Positions 63,701-64,000 of a DNA stretch of 64,000 bases are shown here, one piece after another. How positions within the stretch are numbered: the first letter of the stretch is position 1; every line of letters starts with the position of its first letter. The translations under genes were made by a program, and so were the position numbers. The stretch spans positions 62,001 through 126,000 of the forward strand of contig NZ_VEIY01000007.1 of NCBI RefSeq assembly GCF_007680845.1, given 5' to 3'. The notes beneath the pieces were generated by a model. The model saw only the letters and a list, made by a program, of their open reading frames with translations, made no database searches and was not told the DNA's origin. This DNA is from Curtobacterium pusillum (lineage in GTDB: Bacteria > Actinomycetota > Actinomycetes > Actinomycetales > Microbacteriaceae).

Positions 63701-64000
63701 CGACGAAGCAGTTCGAGAGCGTCCGTGAGCAGTACGGCGACCTCTCCGTCCTGCCGACGACCGACTACCTCTACGGGCTCCGCCCCGGGCAGGAGCACAT
63801 CGTGCCGCTCGGCAAGGGCGTCGACCTGTTCGTCGGGCTCGAGGCGATCGGCGAGGTGGACGAGCGCGGCATCCGCACGGTCATGGCGACGATGAACGGC
63901 CAGCTCCGCCCGGTCGCCGTCCGCGACCGTTCGGTCGAGGTCGAGACGAAGGCGGCCGAGAAGGCCGACAAGACCGACCCGAAGCACGTCGCCGCGCCGT
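60778..64000 (+). CDS. pyc: Pyruvate carboxylase, C-terminus beyond the window
   Basis: The frame is open from a GTG (ribosome site GAAAGGGA) to the right edge, 1074 codons. The biotin carboxylase domain (about 1-450) has NKILVANRGEIAIRAFRA, the ATP loop KAVAGGGGRGMR and FIEMNPRIQVEHTVTEE. The carboxyltransferase domain (about 530-810) has TTMRDAHQSLLATR, FDALNDVSQL, IGIKDMAGLL and VHVHTHDTGGGQ. The PC tetramerisation/allosteric region follows; the biotin-bearing AMKM motif is just outside the window. It makes oxaloacetate from pyruvate, refilling the citric acid cycle, with ATP and bicarbonate. Length fits a single-chain enzyme of about 1130-1150 residues. Confidence 0.96.
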   Translation, partial: MFNKILVANRGEIAIRAFRAAYELGARTVAVYPYEDRGSLHRLKADEAYLIGERGHPVRAYLDVSEIVRVAKESGADAIYPGYGFLSENPELAAAAAAAGITFIGPGEHVLEMAGNKVTAKEHAVAAGVPVLASTPASRDIDELVAGADAVGFPVFAKAVAGGGGRGMRRVETKPELRAALEEAMREADSAFGDPTMFLEQAVIRPRHIEVQILADATGTDEGTIHLFERDCSVQRRNQKVVEIAPAPNLDPAIAAALHRDAVAFARSIGYVNAGTVEFLLDTEGERAGQHVFIEMNPRIQVEHTVTEEVTDVDLVQSQMRIAAGQTLADLGLSQDTVAVHGAALQTRITTEDPTQGFRPDTGRITTYRSPGGAGVRLDGGTVATGAQISPHFDSMLAKMTCRGRDFPAAVARAKRALAEFRIRGVSTNIPFLQAVLEDPDFDRGDVSTKFIEERPQLFGGHVSKDRGTKVLNWLADVTVNKPNGERRPQTVEPSEKLPAVDLTSGPPLGQRDRLLEIGPAEWAKALREQTALAVTETTMRDAHQSLLATRVRTKDLVAVAPHVARLTPQLLSMEAWGGATYDVALRFLGEDPWERLASLREAMPNIPIQMLLRGRNTVGYTPYPTEVTDAFVAEAAQSGVDVFRVFDALNDVSQLRPALEAVLATDTAVAEAALCYTADLLDPSEQLYTLDYYLRLAEQMVEAGAHVIGIKDMAGLLRAGAAEKLVTALRERFDQPVHVHTHDTGGGQLATLLAAARAGADAVDVAAAPMAGTTSQPSMSALVAALAHTERDTGLSLTAVGDLEPYWEAVRRAYAPFESGLPGPTGRVYHHEIPGGQLSNLRQQAIALGLGDRFEQVEDWYAEANRILGRPTKVTPSSKVVGDLALQLAAVDADPVDFEQNPQKYDIPDSVVGFMAGELGDLPGGWPEPFRSKVLEGRDVRLEITPVPDAEREHLSTPGKGRQQALNRLLFPQPTKQFESVREQYGDLSVLPTTDYLYGLRPGQEHIVPLGKGVDLFVGLEAIGEVDERGIRTVMATMNGQLRPVAVRDRSVEVETKAAEKADKTDPKHVAAP

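Noticed and set aside
60754..63987. Long minus-strand open frame opposite pyc
   Set aside because: Composition mirrors the third-codon bias of pyc and the product has no recognisable domain; pyc motifs are intact on the plus strand.

Overview
The window is a very GC-rich, gene-dense stretch of an actinobacterial chromosome. Gene content and style fit the family Microbacteriaceae, most likely Curtobacterium or a close relative (inference). Pointers are the cluster of a GarA/OdhI-type FHA gene, an FtsR-type MerR gene and a second MerR gene followed by a ParA gene and pyruvate carboxylase; LAYTG (class E sortase) surface proteins; a ThiD-TenA fusion under a TPP riboswitch; and many genes that appear to be transcribed without a leader. 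No rRNA, tRNA, CRISPR array, insertion sequence, prophage or plasmid function was seen. Two genes are cut by the window edges: a DUF429 gene at the left and pyruvate carboxylase at the right.

Layout. 1-3.1 kb: DUF429 fragment, a repeat-filled gap, then a stand-alone LigD-type polymerase and an ATP-dependent ligase in convergent orientation with a 47-residue small protein between them. 3.1-5 kb: MBL-fold hydrolase and azoreductase. 5.1-10.5 kb: three tandem secreted proteins with Ig-like domains and LAYTG cell-wall anchors. 10.7-15.1 kb: LysR regulator divergent from a bifunctional PutA. 15.2-21.3 kb: VOC protein, thioesterase/TetR pair divergent from an acyl-CoA dehydrogenase, S9 peptidase, patatin. 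21.4-26 kb: sugar ABC transporter with a ROK regulator. 26-37.7 kb: trypsin-like protease, GAF-like membrane protein, oxidoreductases with an HxlR regulator, an MFS exporter divergent from a LysR gene, aldo/keto reductase, small enzymes, MarR and phosphoesterase. 37.8-40.9 kb: thiamine operon. 41-50.7 kb: Nudix fusion, GntR-MFS pair, phosphotransferase, AlkZ-like protein, DnaJ-like protein, several hypothetical proteins and an HtrA-type protease. 50.8-52.8 kb: two siderophore-transporter permeases behind an iron-box-like site. 53.4-57.4 kb: cellulose-synthase-like glycosyltransferase overlapping a GH18-type protein. 57.5-64 kb: garA, ftsR, merR, parA and pyc.

The most unusual material is between genes. 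(1) A 90-91 bp element with 10-bp terminal inverted repeats (CCGAGCGGGC...GCCCGCTCGG) and internal copies of the same motif occurs six times in three gaps, in both orientations, accompanied by a tandem array of partial units. (2) At least seven intergenic terminator-like palindromes are near-identical in sequence (core GGAGGCGCGGTGC), which ordinary terminators do not need to be. (3) Further hairpin families lie at 4.24-4.31, 18.07-18.18 and 35.0-35.1 kb. (4) About ten start codons lie exactly 6-7 nt after a TANNNT box, the signature of leaderless mRNAs, and two divergent gene pairs have -10 boxes only 7-14 bp apart.

Functional links: palindromic operator candidates lie in most of the gaps between divergent regulators and their neighbours (TetR/acyl-CoA dehydrogenase, HxlR/NAD(P)-binding protein, LysR/MFS, GntR-MFS), so these regulators probably control the adjacent genes. 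All family assignments come from reading motifs in the translated sequence; no database search was possible.
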